Positions 22,168 to 33,974 of a DNA stretch of 64,000 bases are shown in pieces. Both the position numbers and the translations under genes were made by a program. Position 1 is the first letter of the stretch; every line of letters starts with the position of its first letter. The stretch is from the NCBI GenBank assembly GCA_013397455.1, contig VYZB01000526.1, positions 68,442 through 132,441 on the forward strand. Reading direction: 5' to 3'. A model generated the notes under the pieces. That model had not been told where the DNA came from. It saw nothing but the letters and a program-made list of their open reading frames with translations, and did not search any database. The DNA is from Crotophaga sulcirostris (taxonomy: Eukaryota; Chordata; Aves; Cuculiformes; Crotophagidae).

Positions 22168-24595
22168 ACATCTGTTTAGCTACCACAAAACTCATCACAT
22201 CGGCTTCACCCACCAGTGAGCTACCAAAAGGTAATACCAAGAGTCCCCTCCTGAAGAAAAACTCTCTGACAAGGTCATTTCTGACCTGAAAAGCTCTCAG
22301 TTCAAACTGCATGTGGGATTCATCTCCCCTAAGTGCCTACAAAAGGGGTATGTCCATCCGTGCCAGTTATTTTTGAACCCATTATGGTTGATGGCGATCA
22401 AGTCAATGGGGCTCAGGTCATCATTCATCTGAGCAATGCAGATGTCATGCTTCAGGATGACATGATCTCCACTGAGTCACTGCCCTTTAACTACAGAGTG
22501 GTCCCAGAGTGAGGTCAGATATCCGTCCCTCCACTGTAGACAGCTAGAGGATGTGCATTAACTCCATCCTCTACCCTCCAGGTGGGAATAACTGTTTGTA
22601 CCCCACACGGGCTGTTTCTGCAAGGATCAGCAGTGCTGGGAGAAGTGGCTTTGGATGATTGCAAGAATCCAGAAGGAGAGACCAGCAACCTGCCGAGACG
22701 GCTTGGGGGGAGCTCAGCGTGGCAGCCAGGAGCCCAGCCCTACTTACAGGCTCAATCTTCTGAAGCCAGCACGTTTCTGCAGACTAAGCAAGTTTACCAA
22801 TAAAACCCTCTCATAATCTACCACTGTTGAGGAGAGAGAGCGAAAGAGGGAGAGAGAGCAACTGGGCCGCAGTGTCCGTGTGTAATAAGTGCTGGAGATT
22901 TAAGTGGGAGAGAATTACCTTAAATATATATCTATATACGGAAAGAATATATAGGTATACTTTAAAAAAAAAAAAAAAAAAGCACTGCCAAAGAGGAGTA
23001 GAACCAATTTCCCAATTTCAATCTCCTGCATGCTGGGACTCGGCTTCTCAGATGTTGCCTGCTTTGCTAAATTGGCTGGGCTAAGGGCTGCTCCGTTGCT
23101 TATTTCTCCTCATTGTGGTGCATTTATGAAGGGCTGTCACACAGGTCTGACAGGGTGATGAATTGAGCGGGCTCAACGGAGCTGGAGGAAGGTGGGGAGG
23201 GAGGAGGTGGGAAGGGGGGTTTGGTGAGAGCTGGAAGAGGTGATGAGAGCAAGAAGAGAGGGCATGAGATGGGGGCAGAGGGAAGGGGGAGGAAACCATC
23301 CCGAAGGGTTTCGCTCTGTAATCGATTCCACTGGCAATAAGTAGCCAAGCCCAGAGGGAGGCTCATGTATATGGGGACTGGGGGTGGGACAAGTGAGGGG
23401 GAGAAGATGGAGTGAAAACAGCAAGTTAAGCAATTTGTTCGACAATTCCCAGGGGCTTATTGCTTGGAGTTTACAGTAACAGCAAGACTTGGCGTTGCCA
23501 GGGGCGAAAGTCCTGGATAAAATACTGCTGCCTAAATTGATCCCACTTTCTCCAACTCAGTGTCCCAGAATCTGAGCACCACTCTGCTGGTGGGACTTCA
23601 TGGGTGTTAACATCAAGTTGGCAGCAAAGATGGGGAGCACAGCAAACAGAAGAGAGGGTAAATGCATAACTTAGGGCTTCTGCAGCATCTGTCTCTTGGG
23701 TAGCTGATGCTCCCCCTTTCCTTTGCATGTGTATGGATGGAGGTAAAATGTTTCTTTCAGTCTGCAAAACAGAAGAGATTAAGTCAGGTAGCCACCGATA
23801 GCAAACTGATGGGTGTAAAGGAGCTATAGATATATTGATCTTTATCTGAGACAGAGAGTATCCATCCAAATCTAACTCCCAAGCATATTTATCTATTCTC
23901 AGATCTCCCTCCAGTGGTTTGCCCATCTCCACTATAGATGTCTATCAATTTCTCTATCAAATTTTATGTCTTATTCTCCCTCCCTTCTACGTGTCCCTGA
24001 GGCACAAAACACCAAGTAGACACACAACGGTAAGGAACAGACCAATATATTGGCAAATATCATATAGTAATGGCAATAAAGCCTCTTCTGTCCCAGGTGG
24101 TCCGACAAGCAGTGCTTGAAAAGCCCCAAGAGGACCTCAAAGCCCAAGACAGTGGGGCCAAGCCTGCACGGAGCAGTTGAATTGCCAACAATTGGGTGCA
24201 AAAGGGGAAGAAGGAGTAGCAGAAACATCCCTCAAAGGGGCTGTCCTCTTCCAGTTGACCATGAAAAGCAGCATGCTAGTAAATGTGTCCTGCCTGGGTC
24301 AGCCTGGCCCACCTGTATTGCAAATTCACAGTCTATTCACATCTACTTCAGAGGTAACAGCAGGGAGAGTGCAGGATCCTTCCAGGCACTGTAGACATGA
24401 AACATTTTTCACAAACAAGGTCAGAATAAAGGTGGAAGAAAGCTGGACCCTACATCCCTCATGGTGAACACCATCTGGGCTCAGCCTCAAGTCCTCTTCC
24501 CAGCAGGAGAGACCTTTTTGGTGTAGATTTACATTTTTGCAGGTGGAAAGAATGAGTTTTCTTATGTTCCCATCTAGAACATGGAAACATGGAAA
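22168..24595. other. Unique stretch of about 2.4 kb; possible conserved element near 23045-23180
   Basis: This interval contains a poly-A run (22964-22981) and a purine-rich G/A segment (23160-23420). I recognise no gene or mobile element. The A-run follows an AT-repeat stretch (22920-22960). Bases 23045-23180 look unique and low in repeat decay, but conservation is not testable here. Confidence 0.4.
22964..22981. repeat. Poly-A run
   Basis: Eighteen consecutive A bases follow ATATA-type sequence. Confidence 0.85.
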
Positions 24596-25152
24596 TGGTG
24601 TGGCCAGCAGGATCAGAGAAGTGATCGTGCTCCTATATTCAGCACTACTGAGGCCACACCTTGAATACTGGGTTCAGTTTTGGGCCCCTCAGAACAAGAA
24701 AGATTGAGCTGCTGGAGCACATCCAGCACTGGGGAAGGGACTGGAGCACAAGTGTTATGAAGAACAGCTGAGGGAACTGGAGTTGTTTAACGTGGAGAAG
24801 AGGAGACTGAGGGGAGACCTTACCACTGTCTACAGCTCCCTGAAAGGAGGTTGTGGTCAGGTGGGTGCTGGTCTCTTCTGCCAACTAACAAGTGATAGGA
24901 CAAGAGGAAATGACCTCAAAATGAACCAGGGGAGGTTCAGATTAGACATCAGGAAATATTTCTTTATCGAAAGAGTGGTGAAGCTTTGGAAGAGGCTGCT
25001 CGGAGAAGCTGTGGAGTCCCCGTCCCTGGAGATGTTCAGAAAACATGTAAATATGGTACTTTCGGACATGGTTTAGTAGTCATGGTGGTGTTGTGTTCAT
25101 GGTTGCACTTGATGATCTGAGAGGTCTTTTTCAACCTTAACGATTCTATGAC
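24596..25152 (+). mobile_element. CR1 fragment, class B
   Basis: A sense copy runs from GTGTGGCCAGCAGGATCAGA to TTAACGATTCTATGACTT. It includes the ORF2 C-terminal blocks and the class B tail (GTTTAGTAGTCATGGTGG). A local deletion near 24738 removes the 'VQRRATK' coding block, joining GGGAAGGGACTGG directly to AGCACAAGTG. Confidence 0.94.
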
Positions 25153-25552
25153 TTAAATATATGTAACTACTCCTTAAAGGACAGCAACAACATAAGTAAA
25201 AGTGGCTTTCTAAAATCTAATCTTAAATTGCAGCAATATTAATATTGACTATCTATAGCTGTAATGCAAGAAATATATAGATAATATAGTCCCTTCTCTG
25301 CAATATATATTCTAATAAATAATCATATAATCCAATAAATCTTCACTGTGCACTAATAAGCGTATTTTTTCTACAAAAAAGCCAGGGCTTTCAAAGTGGC
25401 TTCATCAAATTCCCCACCTATCCCAGCAGATATATCCCTTTTTATAATTACACTTTTTGTCGATTTCAAATACAGTTAAAAATGTGCAAACTGAGTCAAT
25501 TTTTACACCGTAAGTTTGTGTGATATAGGGCCCTTGTGTCTCAGATGGCCAA

Positions 25553-25563
25553 CCCCCCCCCCC
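25553..25563. repeat. Poly-C run
   Basis: Eleven consecutive C bases. Confidence 0.8.
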
Positions 25564-25729
25564 TTCTTGGTGCTCCTCTCCTCCCTGATCCTGACATTAA
25601 ACTACTCCACTTAGACTGGGTACCTGGTGCCAGGCAGGCTGACCTCATTAAAATAGATTACTGCAGAAGTAAAATCTAAAAGGTAATAAAAATTGCCAAT
25701 ATTTTTTACAGGGACACACATGTATTTTC

Positions 25730-25744
25730 TTTTTTTTTTTTTTT
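25730..25744. repeat. Poly-T run
   Basis: Fifteen consecutive T bases follow TATTTTC. Confidence 0.8.
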
Positions 25745-26019
25745 CCTGCTCTGTATCTCAGAAAGAAAAAAGCTCCTCTTTGGAAATCAAAATATCCTGC
25801 CTGCTGCTGCAAATCCACATTTTCAGTATTAGTCTCTAGGCAAGATATTAGTAGTGACCTGGACAAGTGAGAATGCATTTACTTTTAATTCTTTTGCAGT
25901 TCTAGCAATTTATACAGGCAATGTAGTGCTGTGGCTGCAGCCAAAATGAGCTGAATCTTATAAGCAAGACTGGGTTTCTAGGGAGAGATTTTATGAACCT
26001 GAAAATGTTCCTGTGTTTT

Positions 26020-26698
26020 AATGGATTGAGAGCAGCCCTGAAGAGAAGGACTTGGGGTTTTGGGGGATGAGAAGCTCAACATGAGCCAACAATGTTCGCT
26101 TGCAGCCTTGAAAGTCAACCTGATCTGCATCAGAAGTGCAACCAGCAGGGTGAGGGAGGGGATTCTCCATCTCTATTCTGCTCTCATTAGACTTCACCTG
26201 GAACCCTGCATTCAGTTCTGGAGTCCTCAGCACAGGAAGGACATGGATCTGTCAGAGTGAGTCCAGAGGAGGCCATGAAAATGATCCGAGGGATGGAACA
26301 CCTGCCCTATAAGGACAGGCTGAGAGAGTTGGGGTTGTTCAACCTGGAGAAGAGAAGGCTCCAGGGAGACCTTAGAGCAGCCTCCCAGTACTTAAAGGGG
26401 GCTACAGGAAAGCTGGGGAGGGGATCTTTAAAAGGGAGTGGAGGGATAGGATGAGAGGGAATGGTTTTAAGTTGAAAGTGGAGAGATTGAGATGAGATAT
26501 TATGCTATGAGGGTGGTGCAGCACTGGAACAGGTTGCCCAGAGAAATCGTGGATGCACCATCCCTGGAGCTGTTGAAGACCAGGCTGGATGTGGCTTTGA
26601 GCAACCTCATCCAGTGCAACATGTCCCTGCCCATGACAGAGGAGTTGAAACTGGATGGTCTTTACAATCCCTTCCAACCCAAATGATTCTGTTTCTAT
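26020..26698 (+). mobile_element. CR1 fragment with ORF2 C-terminus, class A
   Basis: A sense copy begins ATGGATTGAGAGCAGCCCTG and ends AATGATTCTGTTTCTATA. Protein-level remnants such as '[19 protein letters not shown]' and '[20 protein letters not shown]' sit in different frames, which shows frameshifts. A short deletion near 26500 removes the GGAAGAAATTCTT block. Confidence 0.95.
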
Positions 26699-27129
26699 AA
26701 TTTTCTAATCATATCAGGTAGCTCCATAAAAGCAATTATTTCCCCAGATACTCTCCTTGGTGAAAGAGATGCAAGGTTCTTTAATTTTTCCCACTGTTTC
26801 TTTCTTCTTTCCATGAGAAGCATGCCCAGGGGAGTTATCTCCAGGGCATGCAAGGAGCATTGCTGGATGGATTATAACTATAGGCTCTTGACCAGAAAAA
26901 GAGACAAGCGGCACAAACGTGGTGAGTTGTTTTGGCACGTGATCCCCTGCCAGCCTGAAAGGACTGTTTGTGTGCCCAGCCACCACATCCAGAGACACAT
27001 GAGCCAGCAGCAGCCTGAGAACTTCAGCAGGTAGGATATCCATTACCTGCACAGTGCCACCGCAAGCCCAAGGAAGAGGACAGACAATCTCTTCCTCAAC
27101 TGCAGCAGGCTAACACATTTAGAGGCATT
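26699..27129. other. Unique spacer, no gene seen
   Basis: A 73-codon plus-strand frame (26813-27034) is rich in basic residues but matches nothing I recognise. It is too short to call. Confidence 0.45.
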
Positions 27130-27591
27130 TTATTACAGTATCACAGTATTACAAGGTTGGAAGGGACCTCTGAGATCATCCAGTCCAACCTATAACCCAA
27201 CACTAACACCAACACCAACCCATCATCTAAACCATGGCACTGAGTGCCTCATCCAACCTCCCCTTAAACACCTCCAAGGACGGTGACTCCACCACCTCCC
27301 CAGGTAGCGCATTCCAATGGACAATCACCCTTTCAGTGAAGAACTTTTTCTTAATATCAAGCCTAAACTTTCCCTGACGAGCCTTGAGTCCATGTCCTCT
27401 AGTTCTGTCACTGGTCACCTGAGAGAAGAGACCAACCCCTGCCTGACTACAACCTCCTTTTAGGTAATTGTAGGCAGCAATAAGGTCTCCCCTGAGCCTC
27501 CTCTTCTCCAGGCTAAACAGCCCCAGCTCCCTCAGTCACTCCTCATAGGACTTGTGCTCCAAACCCTTCACCGTCTTCACCATATTTAGCC
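27130..27591 (-). mobile_element. CR1 fragment, class C
   Basis: The tail is ACAGTATCACAGTATTACAA, then GGTTGGAAGGGACCTCTGAG. Next come the AACACTAACACCAAC repeat-like segment and AAACCATGGCACTGAGTGCC. The minus strand encodes '[20 protein letters not shown]' (27420-27360). Homology ends near TCCAAACCCTTCACCG. It is a good-quality example of the class. Confidence 0.95.
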
Positions 27592-27987
27592 CACCAAATT
27601 TTGTTCAGCGGGACCAAGCACTTAGAGGGTTGGGCTGAGATATATTCTTCTTGATGAGCCCCCAGATAACACCCCCTTAAGAGGAAGAGGAGTCTCATCT
27701 GGAACTGCACCTGCAGTGTTGGTCCACCATATCTTTTCCATCCCAGAGGCCCCATGTTGGGTCTTGCATGTGGTCAGCTGCCTGCAGGTGGTCTGTAGCT
27801 CCATGGAGTGGAAGAGTGTCCAACCTTAAAGCCAAGCCAAAGTGGGGGCCAGTTGTGCCCAGGGTCCTCTGGATGGGCTCAGTCAGGCACTCCTGGAGAG
27901 GACCATTATCATTTGCCCTTTCTAAGAAGGAGGTAGGGGTTGCCAGAGTGGCTCAAACCAGACATGCAGGCAGCAGTTCTGTCTCCG
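27592..27987. other. Unique spacer, no gene seen
   Basis: No repeat or gene is recognised between the two minus-strand CR1 copies. Confidence 0.45.
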
Positions 27988-28301
27988 AGAATCATAGAAT
28001 CATAGAATCATAGAATGGTTTGGGTTGGAAGGCACTTTAAAGATCAACCTATTCCAGCACTCCTGTCATGAAGGAGGACATGTCCCACTGGATCAGGCTT
28101 CTCAAAGCCCCATCCAACCTGGTCTTCAACACCTCCAGGGATGGGGCACCCACGACTTCTCTGGGCAACGTATTCCAATGCCTCACCACCCTCACAGTAA
28201 AAAATATCTTCCTAATATCTCACCTAAATCTTCCCTCTTTCAGCTTAAAAACATTACTCCTCATCCTATCCCTGCAATGCCCTCCCCATCTTTCCTGTAG
28301 G
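27988..28301 (-). mobile_element. CR1 3' end, class A
   Basis: The tail has three clean octamer units (AGAATCATAGAATCATAGAA). Homology continues to CCCCATCTTTCCTGTAGGTG, with an internal deletion just before CCCTCCCCATC. The tail is among the least decayed in the window. Confidence 0.95.
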
Positions 28302-29349
28302 TGAATGGCTAGTGTCCTGTGCCTGGAGGAACGAAGGTCATGATATGAGGCATGCTCTCAAGGTAGGCTCCTTGAAGAAGGAGAATTTACATCCCAGCTA
28401 GAGTTGAAATTTGCATATCATTGCCCAAAGGCAGGAGGTCAAACTTAAAATTGCAACCAAAACAGAAATACATGCAGCTAATTAAGTGTGAGCAAGAGGT
28501 ACTTTCCAGCTAGGGGCTAAGAAGGAAGCACTCAATCCTCCTTCCCCAGCCTTCTCCAGTCAGAGATGTAATGGGAGTGACAGGCTTTTGAAGTCCCCCT
28601 AAAAAGAACGTCTGGCATTGATGGGTTGTGGGTGACCTGGCCACAAAGCCTCTGTACCCCCAGACTCTCTCCATCCACAGCTCCTTTGAAAGGAATTAGA
28701 AATAACAACCTCCCTTGCCCCCGGCACTCTGGGAAGCACTGGGAAGTGATTTACTCTGCACAGGGGAAAGGAGATTTATCAGTTCTTGGAACTAGTGTTT
28801 ATGAATATTCCTAAAGAGGAAAATCAATCAGTTCTATCATAACATTGCCATTTTTCTAAATGATAGAACAAGCATTTTTATACACCTCGCACTGGCTGGT
28901 TGAGAATCGATAGGAATTATGAGCTTCTCTCTGAATTTACTAATGTTCTGGCACCATCCCCTCCCTTCCATGAAGATAAGAGAGGGAGGATGCTCAAAGT
29001 CCCGGGGCTGAGTAGGTTTTGACTCACCTCTTGCATTGCTACCCTCCTTCTCTGCTGTTTATACCTCTTCTACCTCCTTGGCTTTCAAGTCACCCAACAA
29101 GCCCAGCCTGCCTGTGCTGGACAGGACCAGAGCAAGCTGAGAAGAAAAGACCCTGAGAAGCATCATGAAGTTAAATACAAAGGTTGGATTTTCTTTTCTC
29201 CCATGTCAGTTTGAATTGGATGCCTGGAGGCAGGGCTCATCTGGCAAAAAAAAAAATGCTTGAGTTTTATGTATCATTTCTCTTACCAGTGGGTCCAATG
29301 CAAAATGAAATCCAGGAACCCTTGCAACCAACCTAACCCCTTAAAACTT
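28302..29349. other. Unique stretch, no gene seen
   Basis: About 1 kb is CR1-free. AT-rich islands near 28400-28480 and 28780-28930 could be regulatory, but no decisive motif stands out. Confidence 0.4.
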
Positions 29350-29634
29350 ACCAGGGAGTGCAGTGATAGGATGAGAGGGAAAGGTTTTAAGGTGTAAGAG
29401 GTGAGATTTAGATGAGATATTAGGAAAAAATTCTTCCCTGTGAGTGGTGAGGCACTGGCGCAGTTTGTCCAGAGAAGTCATGGATGCCCCATCCCTGGAG
29501 GTGTTCGAGACCAGGTTGGATGAGGTTTTGAGCAGCCTGATCCAGTGGTAGGTGCTCTTACCCATGGGAGGACCATTAGAATTGCATGGGATTTATGGTC
29601 CCTTCCAACCCAAACTATTCTATGATTCAATGAA
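29350..29634 (+). mobile_element. CR1 3' end, class A
   Basis: A sense copy runs from CAGGGAGTGCAGTGATAGGA to CTATTCTATGATTCAATGA. It covers the last part of ORF2 and the 3' UTR. Confidence 0.94.
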
Positions 29635-30353
29635 AATTTGCAATAATAGGGCACACTTTTGGTAAACTTTCCACATTTCATAAAATAAGTCCCTGGAGGG
29701 AGGTATTGTCCATATTTCTCCAATCACTAAACAAAACAGTTGAGGGGGAAAACCATGACAGCATCTCCAACATGACTCTTTCCCTCCCTGGCGGATGTGA
29801 AATCTCCAAACTTTTGCAATATTTACTTGGAAGGAGACCTCAAAAGATGTTGTCCCTGCTGACTTGTTGCCTTGTGTTAGGTGGCCACAATTCCCTTTCT
29901 TCTAGTTGATGTCTTCACTGGAAGTACAGCCCACAAGAATGTGAAATAAGAGTCAACACCTAAAGAAATGTGCCCACAAATGGGGTAAAAGGGGTAAAAG
30001 GCACAATCGACACTTCAGCTGGAGCCCAAAATCCACCCAGGGTTTTTCCCTGTGTTGCTGAAGTCCATCCCTGAGGGAATTATTCCTTTCTTCTGTGTAT
30101 ATCCCTGTGTTTGTAAAGTTTTCTGCTGTGTGCACCTACACCTACACAGGGCACCCAGAGCCGTGAAGCCCCTTCTTACTGCTGTGACCCTTCCTACTCT
30201 AGTTAACTGGTTTTATTTCTTCCCCATGGATTTACCATGTGCTGTGCATCCCTTACAAACTTCACATCAGGAGATATTTGATATAAAAGAAATTCTTTGG
30301 TGCAAGCAGGGATTAATCTAGTAAACCCATTAGGTTGGAAGAAATGTTCCTAA
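29635..30353. other. Unique stretch, no gene seen
   Basis: No repeat is recognised. A tandem GGGGTAAAA-like pair lies near 29980-29999. Confidence 0.45.
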
Positions 30354-30556
30354 TCATAGAATCATAGAATGGTTTGGGTTGGAAGGAACCTTAAAGATAA
30401 TCCGCTTCCAAACCCCCTGACATGGGCAGGAACACTTCCCATTGTACCAGATTGCTCAAGACCTCATCCAACCTGGTCTTGAACACTCCCAGGCATGGGG
30501 CATCCACAGCTTCCCTGAACAACCTGTGCCAGTGTCTCACCATCATTCCACGTAAA
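30354..30556 (-). mobile_element. CR1 3' end, class A
   Basis: The tail is ATCATAGAATCATAGAATGG. About 200 bp of homology stop at GTGTCTCACCATCATTCCAC. Confidence 0.93.
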
Positions 30557-30760
30557 GTTCAGTAGGTATGTCTCCATTTCTCTATCTTGAATTCCTTAGA
30601 AACTTGTTTCTCTGCATTCCTAAGCACTGCTGGTCACCAGTTCTGGACTGGAGAGCCTAGTTGAGGGATGTGCCACCTCTCCACGAGGAGGTCTGCACTG
30701 GATAAGATCCCACAAAGCAAGATCTACTGCCTCCACTGCTACCCCTCGCAAACCCACACA

Positions 30761-31303
30761 TAGAATCACAGAATACTTGGGGTTGGAAGGCACCTTAAAA
30801 GTCATCCAGTTCCAAACCCCTGTCATGGGCAGGGTCACCTCCCACCAGACCAGGCTGCTCAAAGTCCCATCCAACCTGATCTTGAACACTCCCAGGGAAG
30901 GGGCATCCACAACTTCCCTGGGCAACCTGTGCCAGGGCCTCACCACCCTCATTGTAAAGAATTTCTTCTTAATGTCTAATCTAAATCTTCCCCTTTCCAA
31001 TTTAAAGCCATTGCCCCTTGTCCTGACAGGATATGCCCTTGCAAAAAGCCCCTCCCCAGCTTTCCTGGGGCCCATCTAGGTACTGGAAGAGCTTTCTCTT
31101 CTCTAGGCTGAACAACCCCAACTCTCTCAGCCTGTCCGGATCATCTGCGTAGCCTCCTCTGGACCTGTTCCAACATTTCCATATCTTTCTTATTTTGGGT
31201 ATTCCAGAACTGGACACAGGACTCCAGCACATCCAAGTCCTTCTCCTAAGGGCTACTCTCAATCACATGGTCCCCCAGTGTGTATTGAAACCACGGATTC
31301 CTC
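30761..31303 (-). mobile_element. CR1 fragment, class A
   Basis: The tail is CATAGAATCACAGAATACTT. Homology extends about 540 bp to CAATCACATGGTCCCCCAGT. Internal deletions are visible: 31080 (after GGGCCCATCTAGG), 31135 (CTGTCCGGATC joins two blocks) and about 31230, where the 'CALAAQKANC'-coding block is missing. Confidence 0.93.
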
Positions 31304-32319
31304 CTTGCCTTCACCCAAAACCACCTCGGTGGGCAAAAGAGGAGAGACCAGTGCCTCCAGCCTTGAGTTTAGCCACTCGGTCATTTTTTCTTCTTGGGAG
31401 ACATGAATCTTTGCAATAAGGGACAGGCAAGCTAGCGATAAATCCTACTAAAGGTAAAAGTGATTGATTTTAGAAGACACTGTTTAAGAATTTGTTTTTC
31501 TAATGGATCCTAAAGTCCTGTCATCAATTTTGCCAAGCTCAGCGGTGCCAGGAGGCTGCTGTATCCTGTCCAGAGAGGAGGAGGGAGATGCAGAGAAGAA
31601 GGAGCGATGGGGTGGGTGAGGTGAGGATGGAAGACGTGGGGGCTGGAAAAAAAAAGGAGTTCATCATATGTCCCTTCCAGATGCAGTATCCTAAAACGTG
31701 GATTAGACTCAACCATAAATACTAATCCATTAGTTGCTCTTTCACACGGTGCTGGCTAGAATGCTACCTCCATTTGCCTGCATGATAATCTATTTGAATA
31801 TCAATGTGGCTTCATGTTAAACTGCTTCCCTTGGAGTTTCAGATGAAGGGCAGGCGTGCAGGGCCTGCGCTTTGGGGATAGGGTACCGTATCGAGGGCAG
31901 AATCGGAAGGTAATTATTGAAATCTGCCTGCGCTCTGAAAACTACCTCACCGCCGACCAAGAAGCAAAAAAAAAAGAAAATTAGAAAAAAAAAAGGAATA
32001 AACCAGACAGTGTTGTCTTGGGGTTTGATAGGACATTAAAAGTAAGTTCTCCTTTATTTTTAATTCCACCAAAGGACTGCATTGATTTGCTCGGTTCCCA
32101 ATGATCTGGAAAGGAAAACACAGCCAAGCAATGCATAAGAGGGGTCTGCAAGAGATAGTGATGCTATAAGGGAAGGAAACTTCTCTAGATAAATGAGTCA
32201 CCCACAGCTGTGGAGAAGCCTGAAAACTTGACAATAAGACTTCTGCAACCCCCCACTCCATTCTTTCCCCTTGTTCTTTATGAGGATTAGTTTTGTTGTG
32301 CTGGTTCAGATAGTAGGAA
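31304..32319. other. Unique sequence; possible conserved non-coding element (31735-31960)
   Basis: Bases 31735-31960 are CR1-free and contain TGATAATCTATTTGAATATC and GGTAATTATTGAAATCTGCC. An A-rich tract (31968-31996) follows. No gene is seen. Confidence 0.35.
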
Positions 32320-32640
32320 CAGCCTACAAGAAAGCTGATGGGGGGTTCTCTATGAGGGAGTGCAGTGACGGGACGAGGGGGAATGGTTTCAAGAGGAAAG
32401 AGGGGAGATTAAGATTAGATTTTAGGAAGAAATTCTTTATTGTGAGGGTGGTGAGGCACTGGAACAGCTTGCCCAGAGAAGGCGTGTATGCTCCATCCCT
32501 GGAGGTGTTCGAGATCGAGTTGGATGAGGCTTTGAGCAACCTGATGCAGTGGGAGGTGTCCTTGCTCATGGCAGGGGTTTTTAACTGTATAGACTTTAAG
32601 GTCCCTCCCAACCCAAACCATTCTATGATTCTATGATCAT
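32320..32640 (+). mobile_element. CR1 3' end, class A
   Basis: A sense copy starts near ACAGCCTACAAGAAAGCTGA and ends CATTCTATGATTCTATGATC. Bases 32336-32636 keep an open frame reading 'FSMRECSDGTRGNGFKRKEGRLRLDFRKKFF', the end of CR1 ORF2, so it is relatively young or little decayed. Confidence 0.95.
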
Positions 32641-33097
32641 ATAAAAGTACACAAAATCCCAGAAAAAGAACCAAAATTGTCTTTCTTCATAAGGTCACAG
32701 ATCTTGCTTGCCCAAGCCAATGCAGGGATCTGTGAATCCCTTGGAAATGATCCTAAGATGTCTAAGGATCTGTGGCCACAGTCTTGCTTTGTTACCTCTG
32801 TGTTTAGGTGAGGTAGACCCAGCCTGGTCCACAATGAGGAAAAGGAAGACCCACTTGGCGTTTATTAGTTTACTATTCAGCAAGACACTCAGCTTGTTAC
32901 ACCCATTTTGCTTTGGTTTAATGAAGATAAGGGAGAAATATTGGTTCTTTCAAGAGGGAGCAGCATCTTTGCAGCGGTTCACACTCCTGTTGCACTCTCA
33001 ACTTGATCTTCTTTACGTTACTTTTTATCTTGCCTTGAGAAGCCTAGATGGGACTTACTTTGTCAGTAGCAGATGAAGCAACTTTACCTGACTTGCA
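32641..33097. other. Unique stretch, no gene seen
   Basis: A 122-codon plus-strand frame (32708-33076) spans this stretch without a recognisable domain. Confidence 0.4.
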
Positions 33098-33728
33098 AGG
33101 CCTTCTGGTAGATGTTCAACAAAGCCAAGTGCAAGGCCCTACACCTCGGCTGGGGCAATCCAATCTGGGCAGAGAATGGACTGAGAGTAACTCTGAAAAG
33201 AAGGACTTGGGGTGCTGGTGGATGAAAATCTCAACATGAGCCAGCAACGTGTGCTTGCAGCCCAGATAGCCCAGGAAGAACATGGATTTGTTGGAGCAAG
33301 TTCAGAGGAGGTCACAAAAATGATCTGAGTGCTGAAGCACCTCCTGTAAGAGGACAGGCTGAGAGAGGCAGGACCGTTCAGTCAGGAGAAGAGAAGACTC
33401 TGTGGAGACTTTATAGCAGCCTTCCAGTCATGAAAGGGGGCCTATAGGAAAGCTATGGAGGGGCTCTTTATCATGGATTGCAGGGATAGGATGAGGGGGA
33501 AGGGTTTTAAACTAAAAGAGGGAAGATGTAGATGAGATTTTAGGAAGAAATTTATGACTGTGAGGGCAGTGAGGCACTGGAACAGGTTGAAGCCCTTTCT
33601 CTGGAGATATTCAAGGCCAGCCTGGATGAGACTTCGAGCAACCTGATCCAGTGAAAGATATCTCTGCCCATAGCAGGGGGGGTGGATCTTTAAGGTCCCT
33701 TCCAATTCAAACTATTCCATGATTCTAA
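33098..33728 (+). mobile_element. CR1 fragment with ORF2 C-terminus, class A
   Basis: A sense copy starts with the ORF2 segment TTCAACAAAGCCAAGTGCAA ('FNKAKCKAL') and ends TTCCATGATTCTA. An internal deletion near 33272 joins the GCAGCCCAGATAG motif directly to AGGAAGAACATGG. That removes about 120 bp encoding '[15 protein letters not shown]...'. Confidence 0.94.
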
Positions 33729-33974
33729 TATGTTCCCATGAAGGAAACCCCTCCGACGGTGAGTCCCAGCTTCCAGAGCTCAATAGCTTCAGGAAAACAG
33801 CTTGGACTTATTTGTCCTAGGGAAGGTTTACGCAGATGATTATGGGAACAGAGAGATAAAACACAGCCTTTTCTTAAAAGACATCCCAAGCATAGTTTGA
33901 GAGTCCTAAGCATCAGTTGCAACTAAGACAGGCAAGTTTTAAACATTTCATCCGTGGAGCATGGCCAACAGAGC

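Larger units (their letters stand above)
25153..26019. other. AT-rich unique stretch with simple repeats
   Basis: Bases 25155-25510 are strongly AT-rich, with repeated TATAGATAATATAG-type sequence and several AATAAT words. A C-run (25553-25563) and a T-run (25730-25744) follow. No gene is seen. Confidence 0.45.

Noticed and set aside
26813..27034. 73-codon Arg/Lys-rich frame as an exon
   Set aside because: It is short, matches no known protein and has no clear acceptor or donor pair. A GGTGAGT-like word alone is not enough.
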